Assembly: GCA_040216555.1 (NCBI GenBank)
Contig: JAVJOW010000017.1
Coordinates: 3,322-67,321, forward strand
Direction of reading: 5' to 3'
DNA length: 64,000 nucleotides
Origin: Arenibacter sp040216555
GTDB taxonomy: Bacteria > Bacteroidota > Bacteroidia > Flavobacteriales > Flavobacteriaceae
The position numbers and the translations under genes are program-made. The notes under the pieces were generated by a model. That model saw only the letters and a program-made list of their open reading frames with translations, was not told the DNA's origin and searched no databases. Positions 1 to 8,954 of this stretch are shown here, piece by piece; within the stretch, counting starts at the first letter, position 1, and each line of letters opens with the position of its first letter.

Positions 1-2456
1 TTAATCAATTTTTGCTTTTCAATCTCTACCAGCTGGGCCGTTAGATTTTTAATACCTGAAGTAAGGTCGGTAGTCACTGTAGGGCTGGTATAACCTCCAC
101 CTATATTGGCGGTAACCGGGATAGTTAAATTTTCCAAGGATTTTTCGTCAATCCTCGCTATTATGTTATTTATATCCTTTCCCAAATACTTGGCGGGCAC
201 TTCAATAGTAGCCGCATAGTTCAGTTTTTGATCAAAAGTATGGCTACCGGCAACATTAATGGCAAAATCCTGATATTTAATGGTAAACGGCTTAACCTTT
301 ACCACTCCGTCCTCAAAAGACAATGCTGTTTTCAAATCCTTCAAATTCAATTTATCAAGATTTAAAAAGCTCAATTTACTATCCAAGGCCGTAAGTAATG
401 GGGCACTTTCCGCATCAATTTTATCAGTCAATAATTCAGCCAATATATTTCCTGAAATGGTATTTAAATTGGGTGTAAAATCGTCCTTTAAACTTCCTGA
501 TATCTGTACATCGGAATTTAGGGTCCCTTGTAGAATTTTAGCTATAGGTGCAAGCGTTCTAAACATTTCCAAAGCATTAAAGGTCTCTGCAATCTTAAAA
601 CTATTCATCCCCAACTTCATGGCAAAGGTTGGTGTAGCCTCCTTGGTAGATACCTCGCCATTGAGTGCCAATTTACCATCAAAGATAGAAGAGGTCATAT
701 TGGACAGTATTGCTTTCTCATCCCTGATTACCAAGGTTCCCTTTACATCCTTCAAAGTAAGGTTGTCATAAATTACAGTATTGGCACTGGCATTTATGGT
801 GCAATCCAAAAAGGAAGGTATCTTGATTTTTTCCTCGGTGGAGGTAGTAGAGGCCTCCATATCTGCCCCACCACTAACTTCTGTGGTTTCTGCCACCATA
901 AAATCATTAACGGAAAAAGTGTTGGATTTAAGATTAAAGTTACCCTCAATGTTTTCGTTGTTGAACATAAAACCCAACAGATTATTAATAGTCCCTGAAG
1001 CATCAAAATCTGTCTTTCCCGTTGCCCCTTGTAAATTGTTCAGGGTTACCGTAGTAGGGTTAAACGTAACTGAAGTACTTTTTAGGATTATAGGGTTGGG
1101 AAATTCTTCGGACTTATACTCAAAATCGCTCAATTTTAGGTTACCGGCGGTTTTAGTGTTTTCATACCTCTTTTTTTCTATGGATGCCATATCGAAGGCC
1201 GTAGAAATATCGGCAATCAAAATTCCCTTTAAATTTAAATCGGCAGGAACAGGATAGGCCTTGGAAATATTGGCAAGATTCATTTTTCCATCTATCTTGG
1301 CATTTACCTTGGTATTGCCCATAAGGTCGCTTATTTTGGCCACCATATTAAATTTGTCCTCATCTATCATAAAAGACAACTTTCGGATATCAACAAAGGT
1401 ATCTTCAGTTATACCGGTATTATTTGAAATTTCGGTATCTATAAATACATTTCGTACCGCTTTGGGCAGATCTGGATACTTAAAGGAGGCATTTTCCGAA
1501 TTTATGTCTATTTTAAACTGTGGAATGTGATCATCATCCACTATCCCTTTAAATTCACCAGCAACAGTAAAGTTTCCAGTTGTGGACACCTGTGTAATAT
1601 CTTTGGAATATGCCTCCGGAATAACGGCCAAAAAGTTTTTAAAATCGGACGAAGGTGTTTTAAAGCTAATGTTTACCTCCTGGTTGTCCTCATTCAATTT
1701 CACGAACCCTTCAAATACCAAGGCCAGTTGATTTACCATGGCCTCATTCTTTAAAAAGGTATACTTGCTTTCTTTTAAGTCAATTCCTATAAGAGCCTTC
1801 AGTTGAACCGGATTCTTGTTCAGATATTGCGTGCTATCCATAACAAAAGAAACCAAACCACTGGTCTCTGTGTCCAATTCTGAGTTTTCCAAGGACAGAT
1901 CTCCCTTACCGCTATGGTTCATTTCTGTAATCCCAAAGAACATGCCGCTGGAAAGGTCATCATAATTTATGGCCGCATTATTAATAGTGTAAGACTCCAT
2001 GGACAAATTAAAACTACTTTCGGACGAAGCAGTGTCCGGGGAAGAACCATCCTCAACAGCAATGTCATAGTTGGCATTTTCCTCTTTGTCCACCTTTATA
2101 TTTATAAGTGGGCGATCCAATATTAAACTTTTTATGGCAATGGGTTCACTGGCATCCTTGAACAGTTCCTTGATGGACATATCCAAGCTTACCCTATCCG
2201 ATGCAAATAGGGTATCGCCCTCAAAGGGAGTCTTATTTATCAATGTTATGTTATCCAAGGTAACCGTAGCATTGGGAAAACTACTGAAAAGAGTTAAATC
2301 GGCCTCTGAGAAATCAAAAGTAGCATTAATGTTATTATTCACCTTATCCTTAATGATACCTGCAATCTTACCTTTTAAGAAAAACGGGGCAGCAATAAGA
2401 AGTAAAATTATTACCAAAAATACGCCACCAACAATCTTTAAAAATTTCTTTTTCAT
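1..2456 (-). CDS. AsmA-like family protein, 3' end cut by window edge
   Basis: An open frame starts at ATG 2456 on the minus strand and runs about 818 codons to base 1 without a stop, so the C-terminus lies outside the window. The N-terminus is short and basic (MKKKFLK) followed by one hydrophobic stretch (about residues 8-25), as in AsmA-type proteins anchored in the inner membrane with a long periplasmic body. The body is rich in beta-strand patterns with recurrent phrases such as LFSSFPNATVTLDNI near residue 45 and LDRPLINIKVD near residue 88, typical of AsmA N-terminal regions. AsmA/TamB-like proteins are linked to outer-membrane lipid transport and assembly; the role here is inferred from family only. 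It stands alone, 327 nt downstream of the queuosine transporter gene. Confidence 0.85.
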   Translation of the reverse strand, partial: MKKKFLKIVGGVFLVIILLLIAAPFFLKGKIAGIIKDKVNNNINATFDFSEADLTLFSSFPNATVTLDNITLINKTPFEGDTLFASDRVSLDMSIKELFKDASEPIAIKSLILDRPLINIKVDKEENANYDIAVEDGSSPDTASSESSFNLSMESYTINNAAINYDDLSSGMFFGITEMNHSGKGDLSLENSELDTETSGLVSFVMDSTQYLNKNPVQLKALIGIDLKESKYTFLKNEAMVNQLALVFEGFVKLNEDNQEVNISFKTPSSDFKNFLAVIPEAYSKDITQVSTTGNFTVAGEFKGIVDDDHIPQFKIDINSENASFKYPDLPKAVRNVFIDTEISNNTGITEDTFVDIRKLSFMIDEDKFNMVAKISDLMGNTKVNAKIDGKMNLANISKAYPVPADLNLKGILIADISTAFDMASIEKKRYENTKTAGNLKLSDFEYKSEEFPNPIILKSTSVTFNPTTVTLNNLQGATGKTDFDASGTINNLLGFMFNNENIEGNFNLKSNTFSVNDFMVAETTEVSGGADMEASTTSTEEKIKIPSFLDCTINASANTVIYDNLTLKDVKGTLVIRDEKAILSNMTSSIFDGKLALNGEVSTKEATPTFAMKLGMNSFKIAETFNALEMFRTLAPIAKILQGTLNSDVQISGSLKDDFTPNLNTISGNILAELLTDKIDAESAPLLTALDSKLSFLNLDKLNLKDLKTALSFEDGVVKVKPFTIKYQDFAINVAGSHTFDQKLNYAATIEVPAKYLGKDINNIIARIDEKSLENLTIPVTANIGGGYTSPTVTTDLTSGIKNLTAQLVEIEKQKLI

Positions 2457-2783
2457 TTGTTATTATTTATAATATTATAAGCAATACTATCCATTTTAAG
2501 CCGAAGAGGAACAAACTACCCCGTTTCCCAACAAACTTTTCTTTTACATTTAGGCTTATGGCTTAAAATTAAATAGAAATAAGCCATAAGATTAAACGTA
2601 TACCTTTAAATATTGACGCAATTCTACAATATATCACCAAGTAAAATCAAAATTTCCAATGCGTTACAACAAAATTTAACATCGATATAAAAAACACTTT
2701 GAATATTGCCATGCAAGCTAGTATACCAATATTATATTTAGAAAATTGGCCCACTCGATAAGAACAGCGAAAAGCAAGTTTTA
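2457..2783. other. Intergenic region with a 10-bp inverted repeat
   Basis: This 327-nt gap separates the AsmA-like gene from the transporter gene, both on the minus strand. It contains no credible coding frame. The one clear structure is a perfect 10-bp inverted repeat, cttatggctt at 2555-2564 and aagccataag at 2581-2590, with a 16-nt AT-rich spacer. It has no U-run on either side, so it does not look like an intrinsic terminator; an operator or mRNA leader hairpin is possible. No exact TAnnTTTG promoter box was found on the minus strand. Confidence 0.5.
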
Positions 2784-3509
2784 TTATGCCTCAAGATCAA
2801 TTTCCTGATTTACTTTCAAATTGAATCGCCTTCTAAAGAGATATACGAAGAAATAAAGGAAAGGGGTGTCCAAGAAGGCCACAATTACCTTAAAAATAAA
2901 TCCGCTGATTACCAGGCCGTAGAACATTGACCATGGTAGCACCTTAAAAATGCATAATAGGCCAACCACGGTAAAGGTATCTATGAATTGGGAAAGGAAG
3001 GTTGAAAAATTATTGCGCAACCAAAGATGTTTTCCATTGGTAAGTTTTTTCCAGAAATGATATATACCAATATCCACGTATTGGGCAAAAAGATAGGCCA
3101 ACATAGAGGCAAATACAGCAATGGGAGACAGGGCAAATACATGGCTAAACACCTCATCCTGCACCGGAGAACCGGGCAATGCCGGCACCCAATTGGCCAG
3201 CAATACAATTCCCATAGAAAATAAAGAGGCAAATATCCCTGCAGTTACAATTTGGTTTGCCTTTTTCCTGCCATAGATTTCCGAAATAAGGTCGGTAATC
3301 AAGAATGTAAGGGGATAAGGTAAAATACCCACCGAGATTTCAAATAAAGAGGCTCCAAAGACCGAAACATCGCCAAAAGGTCTCCAATAAAAAAATTTTT
3401 GAAAAATTAAATTGGAAACTACCAGGGATGTTATGAACAATGCCCCCAAATAGAGATATATCTTAAAAGCTAGCCTCTTATCCTCCTCTTTTAATATTGC
3501 GTATACCAT
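2784..3509 (-). CDS. yhhQ: Queuosine precursor transporter (YhhQ/VUT family)
   Basis: The 241-residue integral membrane protein has about six hydrophobic segments and matches the VUT/YhhQ family (COG1738). The family imports queuosine precursors such as preQ0/preQ1 in E. coli. Recognisable features are the ILPYPLTFLITDLISEIYG region (about residues 62-80), the signature of the family, and the late FIDTFTVVGLLCIFKVLPW segment. The start at 3509 fits the family length. A good promoter lies about 80 nt upstream (3588-3618). The 3' end of a queG gene appears at the other end of the window, so salvage and final modification of queuosine are both represented, though not in one operon. No preQ1 riboswitch was seen in the leader. 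Confidence 0.9.
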   Translation of the reverse strand: MVYAILKEEDKRLAFKIYLYLGALFITSLVVSNLIFQKFFYWRPFGDVSVFGASLFEISVGILPYPLTFLITDLISEIYGRKKANQIVTAGIFASLFSMGIVLLANWVPALPGSPVQDEVFSHVFALSPIAVFASMLAYLFAQYVDIGIYHFWKKLTNGKHLWLRNNFSTFLSQFIDTFTVVGLLCIFKVLPWSMFYGLVISGFIFKVIVAFLDTPFLYFFVYLFRRRFNLKVNQEIDLEA

Positions 3510-3587
3510 AGAAGCATTATAAATTTTAACATTTTATAATTTAATCCGAATTAAAGCGTTCCTAGACTTTGTGCCCTGAAAAAAAGC

Positions 3588-3618
3588 CAAATTTACACGA
3601 ACAGGGATCGATTAACAA
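3588..3618 (-). promoter_or_regulatory. Bacteroidota promoter for yhhQ
   Basis: Reading the minus strand, a TTG element (3618-3616) lies 20 nt before an exact TAnnTTTG box, TAAATTTG (3595-3588). This gives a leader of roughly 70 nt before the ATG at 3509. The box sits in the divergent gap shared with the OmpA-family gene. Confidence 0.5.
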
Positions 3619-3647
3619 TAAAAAAGAAATAAACTAAATTTTTAAGC

Positions 3648-5726
3648 ATGAACAAAAGCTTTTTAACCGCATTCATTATTTTCATTGCGGCAACGGTACA
3701 GGGCCAATCTTACATTGGTTTTGGAACTGACAATTACAATGGGGTGCATGGCGTAATTTCCAATCCCGCGAATATAGTCGATTCGAGATTCAAATCGGAC
3801 ATCAACCTTATAGGGGTTAGCGGACTTATTGGAAACGACTATTACAGTGCAAAATTCGGGGATATTTTTAAAGACGATTTTGATTTTGACGATGATGGAA
3901 CAAAATCCCCAAAAAATGCCAACAACGCTTATGGCAATGTTGACATTTTGGGTCCCTCGTTCATGTTCAACATCAATTCGCGGAATTCATTGGCCATTTT
4001 CACTAGGGGAAGAGTATTTTTTAATATTAACGATATTAATGGAGATACCTATGATAATATTTCCAATGAGTTTGACGAAAATGAGGACTTCAATGTAAAT
4101 GAGGGCGATTATCAAATAAGTGCCAATGCTTGGGCGGAAACTGGAATTACCTATGCCACAGTGCTTATGAATCAAGAGCAACATTTTCTAAAGGGAGGTA
4201 TCTCCTTAAAATATCTAATGGGTTATGGAAACGCCTATTCCAGTGGAAAAAATATAGTTATTGATTATGATGCCGATGGATCGGGAACCACTGGAAGCAT
4301 AGACTCCCAAGGTGAAATAGCCTATGGCAACAGTGACAACATTACGAACGATTTTGAAGACTACGAATTTGTCAAGAGTGCGGATGGTTTTGGAGTGGAC
4401 CTAGGTTTTATTTACGAATGGAGACCGAATTTTGCGGACTATACCGTTACCGATAAGGATGGCAATCCCTACGCGCCAAAGGACATCAACAAATACAAAT
4501 TGAAATTTGGACTATCCCTAACAGATCTAGGTAGCCTTAAATATAAAGGTACTGAAAATGCCTATGACATTACCAATTCTATTAGCGAAGACGATTTTGA
4601 CAACGAAGAAGGATTTGAGGATAAACTAAACAACCTTTACACACAAATCAGGTCTGGAAACGCATCAAAAGCAATTTTGCCTACGGCCTTACATCTAAAT
4701 GCTGATTGGAATATCAACAATCACTTTTATATGAATCTAAATACCGATTTATCTATAACCTCTAAAAGCAATTCCAATACCAATAGCATTGCCAATATTG
4801 TTTCGCTTACCCCTAGGTTCGAAAGTAAATGGTTCAGTTTTTATTCTCCAGTAAGTTATGTACAAAATTTGGGCGTACAGTGGGGTGCGGGATTAAGGGC
4901 AGGACCGCTTTATGTGGGTTCCGGTTCCATTTTATCAGTATTGACCAGCGACCAATCCAAAGGTGCGGACGTTTATGCCGGACTAAAAATTCCTATTTAC
5001 CAATCCAGGCCAAAAGACAAGGACGAGGATGGTGTACTGGACAAGGTAGATGGTTGTCCCGAGGTTCCAGGACCTATAGAAAACAATGGATGCCCTTGGC
5101 CGGATACGGATGGCGACCAGGTGTTGGACAAGGATGACCATTGTCCAGAGGAAGCTGGAATTATAGAAAACAAAGGGTGTCCCTGGGAGGATACCGACAA
5201 TGATGGCGTATTGGATAAGGACGACAACTGTCCTGAAGAAGCTGGAGTTGTAGAAAACCAAGGATGTCCTTGGCCAGATACCGATGCTGATGGCGTATTG
5301 GACAAGGATGACCATTGTCCCGAAGTTCCAGGAACGGTTGCCAACAACGGATGTCCGGAGCTTACCGAGGAAGTTCAAAAAACTTTAAATGAGTATGCCA
5401 AGACTATTTTGTTCAACTCGGGAAAGGCTACCATCAAAATTGAATCCACCAATGTCCTAGTGGACATTATAAAGATCCTTAACGAATACCCTAATGCCAC
5501 TTTCACTGTTGAAGGTCATACGGATAGTATTGGTAGTGTACCTGCCAACCAAAAGCTTTCCGAGGAACGTGCACTTTCCGTCAAGAATTTCTTGGTAGAA
5601 AAGGGAATAGACAGTGCTAGACTTACTGCCATTGGATATGGAGAAAGCAAGCCCATTGCTACCAACATGTACAAAGCAGGGCGTGCAGAAAATAGACGAG
5701 TGGAAATAAACTTGGTGAAAAATTAA
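3648..5726 (+). CDS. OmpA-family outer membrane protein with DUF5723-like barrel and thrombospondin type-3 repeats
   Basis: The 692-residue protein starts with a signal peptide (residues 1-20, ending ATVQGQS). Residues about 22-450 look like a beta-barrel region of the DUF5723 type found in Bacteroidota. Residues about 455-580 hold four calcium-binding type-3 repeats of the form DxDxDGVxDxxDxCP. Residues about 585-692 form an OmpA-like peptidoglycan-binding domain, with VEGHTDSIGS and a final NRRVEINLVKN. It probably ties the outer membrane to the cell wall. The type-3 repeats are visible in the DNA as near-identical blocks between 5010 and 5360. It is a single-gene unit followed by a strong terminator. 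Confidence 0.9.
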   Translation: MNKSFLTAFIIFIAATVQGQSYIGFGTDNYNGVHGVISNPANIVDSRFKSDINLIGVSGLIGNDYYSAKFGDIFKDDFDFDDDGTKSPKNANNAYGNVDILGPSFMFNINSRNSLAIFTRGRVFFNINDINGDTYDNISNEFDENEDFNVNEGDYQISANAWAETGITYATVLMNQEQHFLKGGISLKYLMGYGNAYSSGKNIVIDYDADGSGTTGSIDSQGEIAYGNSDNITNDFEDYEFVKSADGFGVDLGFIYEWRPNFADYTVTDKDGNPYAPKDINKYKLKFGLSLTDLGSLKYKGTENAYDITNSISEDDFDNEEGFEDKLNNLYTQIRSGNASKAILPTALHLNADWNINNHFYMNLNTDLSITSKSNSNTNSIANIVSLTPRFESKWFSFYSPVSYVQNLGVQWGAGLRAGPLYVGSGSILSVLTSDQSKGADVYAGLKIPIYQSRPKDKDEDGVLDKVDGCPEVPGPIENNGCPWPDTDGDQVLDKDDHCPEEAGIIENKGCPWEDTDNDGVLDKDDNCPEEAGVVENQGCPWPDTDADGVLDKDDHCPEVPGTVANNGCPELTEEVQKTLNEYAKTILFNSGKATIKIESTNVLVDIIKILNEYPNATFTVEGHTDSIGSVPANQKLSEERALSVKNFLVEKGIDSARLTAIGYGESKPIATNMYKAGRAENRRVEINLVKN

Positions 5727-5747
5727 TTAATAAATTGAACCAAATAG

Positions 5748-5788
5748 AATAAGGCCTTCCCACAAATGGTGGGACGGCCTTATTTTTT
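5748..5788 (+). terminator. Rho-independent terminator after the OmpA-family gene
   Basis: The stem aataaggcc (5748-5756) pairs with ggccttatt (5776-5784), with an inner ttccca/tggga arm, followed by a T-run to 5788. The A/T symmetry means it could also serve the convergent hydrolase gene ending at 5829. Confidence 0.85.
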
Positions 5789-5828
5789 GCCGATTTCATT
5801 GTCTAAATGCGAAATCAGAATTCCTATA

Positions 5829-6722
5829 CTAAAAATCCCGATCCCTATCCTCAATTTTCCTATATTTTATAGTAAAGAACTCATTGGCAATCCTGTTAAA
5901 TTCATCTGTATGGGTCACCAAAGTATAATGCCCGGAATTGGGCAAAATCCACAAATACGCCTTTGGAATATTTTGAAATATTTTTAAGGTGTGACCAGGT
6001 TTAATAACATCGTGATCCCCTCCCACTACCAATGTTGGTGCGCTTATTTTATGTAATTCGTCCACTTGAATATTTGGCTGTTCCGCCAATAGCTTTATAT
6101 ACTTGTAAACGATAGAATCCAATGGGGTTTTAGCAACTTTTTCATTGAACATTTTTTCAAACATATTATAGGTTTTCGTAACCCTTTTCAATACATCCGG
6201 TGAAACTGCTGAGGAGTCAGGCTGCAAGTTAGCCCCCGTTATGACCAATTTTTTAACCTTTTCAGGATGTCTTATCGCCATTAACAAGCCATTTACACCT
6301 CCATCACTCCATCCCAAAACGTAAGCAGAATCAATTTTCATTTGCGAAAGTAAGGCTGCATAATCATCTGCCATCATTTCGTAGGAAAGGGAATCCAACT
6401 TATCTACAGATTTACCGTGATTTCTGCTATCGGCTACAATAACCTTATACTTTTTTGAAAAAAAGGGTATCTGTTTAACAAAAGCACCAATACTCGACCC
6501 ATTGCCGTGAATTAAAAGTAAAGGCTCTCCTTCACCATAAGTTTCGCAATACATTTTGAAGCCCCGAATATCGTAATATTTCCCGGCATCCGGATTGTTG
6601 CCATACTTGGTGTTTTTTATTAGACTATCATATTCCTTTTTAATTTCATCCAATGAATTTTGTCCAACGGAAACAAAACAAGAACATAAAAAAATTACCC
6701 ATACCAGAGTGGTTTTAGTCAT
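5829..6722 (-). CDS. Secreted alpha/beta hydrolase
   Basis: A 297-residue alpha/beta-hydrolase-fold protein with an N-terminal signal peptide (about residues 1-20, hydrophobic with CSC), so probably periplasmic or exported. The oxyanion region is LLIHGNGSS (about 69-77). The nucleophile elbow is GWSDGG with Ser139, the acid is in GGDHD (Asp236 or Asp238), and the catalytic histidine is in NSGHYTLVTH (His265). This order is the canonical one for the family. The substrate cannot be read from sequence; esterase or lactonase activity is possible. It is a single gene facing the OmpA-family gene, with no obvious functional partner nearby. Confidence 0.85.
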   Translation of the reverse strand: MTKTTLVWVIFLCSCFVSVGQNSLDEIKKEYDSLIKNTKYGNNPDAGKYYDIRGFKMYCETYGEGEPLLLIHGNGSSIGAFVKQIPFFSKKYKVIVADSRNHGKSVDKLDSLSYEMMADDYAALLSQMKIDSAYVLGWSDGGVNGLLMAIRHPEKVKKLVITGANLQPDSSAVSPDVLKRVTKTYNMFEKMFNEKVAKTPLDSIVYKYIKLLAEQPNIQVDELHKISAPTLVVGGDHDVIKPGHTLKIFQNIPKAYLWILPNSGHYTLVTHTDEFNRIANEFFTIKYRKIEDRDRDF

Positions 6723-6941
6723 TTTAAGCTGTGATTTAATTTATGATAAACTTAAAGAACTTAAAATCTATAGGAAATCGCATAAAGATGTGATTTTGGA
6801 CGAACAACAAAATTTAAGATAATGGGTTGGATAATGATTGCAGCAAAGGGTTAGCCAGCGAATTAAAACATCCCATAATTTTGGGAAAAAAGTTAAGATT
6901 TTAATTTTTAAAACCGAGAATTTCAATACACATTTAAAATC

Positions 6942-6980
6942 AAAAAAGCCCGTCCCAATGTATTTGGACGGGCTTTTTTG
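6942..6980 (-). terminator. Rho-independent terminator of sppA
   Basis: A perfect 14-bp stem (6942-6955 with 6966-6979) built on gcccgtcc/ggacgggc with a 10-nt loop. On the minus strand it ends in six T, 29 nt beyond the sppA stop. Confidence 0.9.
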
Positions 6981-7008
6981 ATTTAGTCCTATTTGGATTA
7001 CTTATGTT

Positions 7009-8769
7009 CTATTTGATATTCAAGGTGAACGGCATTCTTGCCTGAATCCCTTTGTTTTGCATGGCCATTTTTATCTCCTTTAGGATGGCATAGGCCTCGG
7101 CCCCAATTTCCTGTTGTATAATGGTTTCCTTACTCTTGGAAGTAGCACCTCCAAAATCTTCCATTAACTTCTCAAAATCTGATTTATACTTGGGAAGTTT
7201 CCTTATTCCATAGTTTTCCAAATCCACCATTTTAGCAGCCGCTGCAATAGCCTCATCCAGCCCTCCCAATTCATCTACCAGCCCCAAGCGCTTGGCGTCT
7301 ACCCCGCTCCATACCCTACCTTGGGCCAAACTATCGGCCTCTACCGTGGTAATTCCGCGGCCTTGGGCCACCCTTTCCAAAAATGTTTCATAGGTGGCTT
7401 CTATCCCTTCCAAAACGTTACCTCTAAAACTATCGTTCATGGGTTCAAATAAGGAATATTCTACCGAGTTTTTGTTGGTCCCCACCTGTTCCGCATTGAT
7501 ACCTATATTTTCGGCCAGTTCACTTATGTTGGGAATAGTTCCAAAAACTCCAATAGACCCTGTAATGGTAGTAGGTTCGGCAAAAATCTTATCGGCTCCC
7601 GCCGCAATATAATAACCTCCCGAAGCAGCAACATCGCCCATAGAGACCACCACTGGTTTGGATTGCTTGGTAATTTCGATTTCGCGCCAAATAATATCGG
7701 AGGCCAATGCACTGCCTCCAGGGGAATTTACCCTCAACACTATTGCCTTTACCTCCTTATCTTCCCTGGCTTTTTTTAGGGCGTCATTAATAATTCCCTG
7801 ACCAATTACATCAGCGCCACCTTCCCCGTACCAGATTTCTCCTTGGGCATAGATTACCGCAATCTTACTCTTGCCACTATTGATTTTTATCTTGCCGGCT
7901 GTTCGTATATATTCGGATATAGGGACATAATTGATATCCTCTACCGTATCTAATCCCAACTTTTCCTTAATCATGCTTTCATATTCATCAAAATATACCA
8001 CCTCATCGATCAAGCCCGATAAAGCTGCGTATTTAGAGGTCCGGGTCCCCAAGGTATCCGCAATGTGGTTCAAATCTTCAACGGAGATATCCCTACTTTC
8101 TGAAATGTTGGTAAGCATGGATTGCCATAAGGCATCCAACAATTCCTTGATCTGTGTCCTATTGGCCTCACTCATTTCGTTGGCCAAAAAAGGTTCTACG
8201 GCACTCTTATATTTCCCATGCCTAATTACCTCCATTTTAATACCGGTCTTTTCCTGTAAATCCTTAAAAAACAGCACTTCGGTAGAGAGTCCTTTAAAAT
8301 CCATGGCGCCAACGGGATTAAGGAATACCTCATTGGCCGCACTGGCCAGATAATAATCCTTCTGCGTATAAAAATCTCCATAGGCATATATAAACTTCCC
8401 GCTCTCACCAAAATCGGTCAATGCATCCCGAATGGCCTGTGTTTGGGATAAACCGGCCATAAGCACATTATTGTTTAGGCTAATTCCTTTTATTTTGTTG
8501 TCCTGCTTGGCAACACGAATGGCATGCAATATCTCGTCCAGTCCCTGATTAACATTGAAGAGTCCGGCAAAGGGGTTGGATTCATCCATCCCCACATAAT
8601 CATTGATAGGGGTCTGCAATTGAATTTCCAAAACAGAATTATCCCTGACCACTACGGTGTCCTCGCCTTGACCGATGAGAGCAGCTAAAACAAGAAACAT
8701 GACAAACATGATTCCAAAAGCGATGAGACACCCTATAATTGCAGCTAATAAATTTCTTAAAAAGTTCAT
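7009..8769 (-). CDS. sppA: Signal peptide peptidase SppA, long (67K) type
   Basis: The 586-residue membrane protease cleaves leftover signal peptides in the cytoplasmic membrane. One N-terminal membrane segment (about 7-33) is followed by two tandem ClpP/crotonase-like S49 domains, as in the long E. coli enzyme (about 618 residues). The catalytic dyad is visible: the general-base lysine in YKSAVEP (Lys188) in the first domain and the nucleophile in AASGGYY (Ser383) in the second. A conserved NSPGGSA segment precedes the nucleophile. It is transcribed alone from a clear promoter and closed by a strong terminator. Confidence 0.95.
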   Translation of the reverse strand: MNFLRNLLAAIIGCLIAFGIMFVMFLVLAALIGQGEDTVVVRDNSVLEIQLQTPINDYVGMDESNPFAGLFNVNQGLDEILHAIRVAKQDNKIKGISLNNNVLMAGLSQTQAIRDALTDFGESGKFIYAYGDFYTQKDYYLASAANEVFLNPVGAMDFKGLSTEVLFFKDLQEKTGIKMEVIRHGKYKSAVEPFLANEMSEANRTQIKELLDALWQSMLTNISESRDISVEDLNHIADTLGTRTSKYAALSGLIDEVVYFDEYESMIKEKLGLDTVEDINYVPISEYIRTAGKIKINSGKSKIAVIYAQGEIWYGEGGADVIGQGIINDALKKAREDKEVKAIVLRVNSPGGSALASDIIWREIEITKQSKPVVVSMGDVAASGGYYIAAGADKIFAEPTTITGSIGVFGTIPNISELAENIGINAEQVGTNKNSVEYSLFEPMNDSFRGNVLEGIEATYETFLERVAQGRGITTVEADSLAQGRVWSGVDAKRLGLVDELGGLDEAIAAAAKMVDLENYGIRKLPKYKSDFEKLMEDFGGATSKSKETIIQQEIGAEAYAILKEIKMAMQNKGIQARMPFTLNIK

Positions 8770-8795
8770 TCCTCGTATGTATTGCTAATAACTTG

Positions 8796-8824
8796 CAAAG
8801 ATAACCAATGTAGGATTGCTGCAA
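8796..8824 (-). promoter_or_regulatory. Bacteroidota promoter for sppA
   Basis: On the minus strand, ATTG (-33 like) lies 18 nt before TATCTTTG (8803-8796), an exact TAnnTTTG box. The start codon is 27 nt downstream of the box, giving a short leader. Confidence 0.65.
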
Positions 8825-8900
8825 TTATAAATGTTGAATTTTATAGCCTATAACCTTCTTATCCACAAATTGGTAAAGCCCACTAAAAATTGGTCCTGTT

Positions 8901-8935
8901 TTTGGTATTTCCCTTTATGAAGTTAATTACTTTTG
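8901..8935 (+). promoter_or_regulatory. Bacteroidota promoter for folK-dNK
   Basis: TTTG at 8901-8904 and an exact TACTTTTG box at 8928-8935, separated by 23 nt, which is at the upper end of accepted spacing. The ATG at 8955 follows 20 nt later. Confidence 0.5.
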
Positions 8936-8954
8936 TTTACTTTGCCCGCCTATT

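Noticed and set aside
280..771. Several plus-strand frames inside 280-2472
   Set aside because: All lie opposite the AsmA-like gene, which runs open on the minus strand through the whole 2456 nt and has clear family features.
3510..3587. preQ1 riboswitch in the leader of the queuosine-precursor transporter gene
   Set aside because: I looked for the C-rich loop and A-rich tail of preQ1-I and found only AT-rich DNA without a suitable stem.
4983..5378. Regular spaced repeats in 5010-5360, CRISPR-like at first sight
   Set aside because: They are the codons of calcium-binding type-3 repeats in the OmpA-family protein; spacing and sequence follow the protein motif, not direct repeats with unique spacers.
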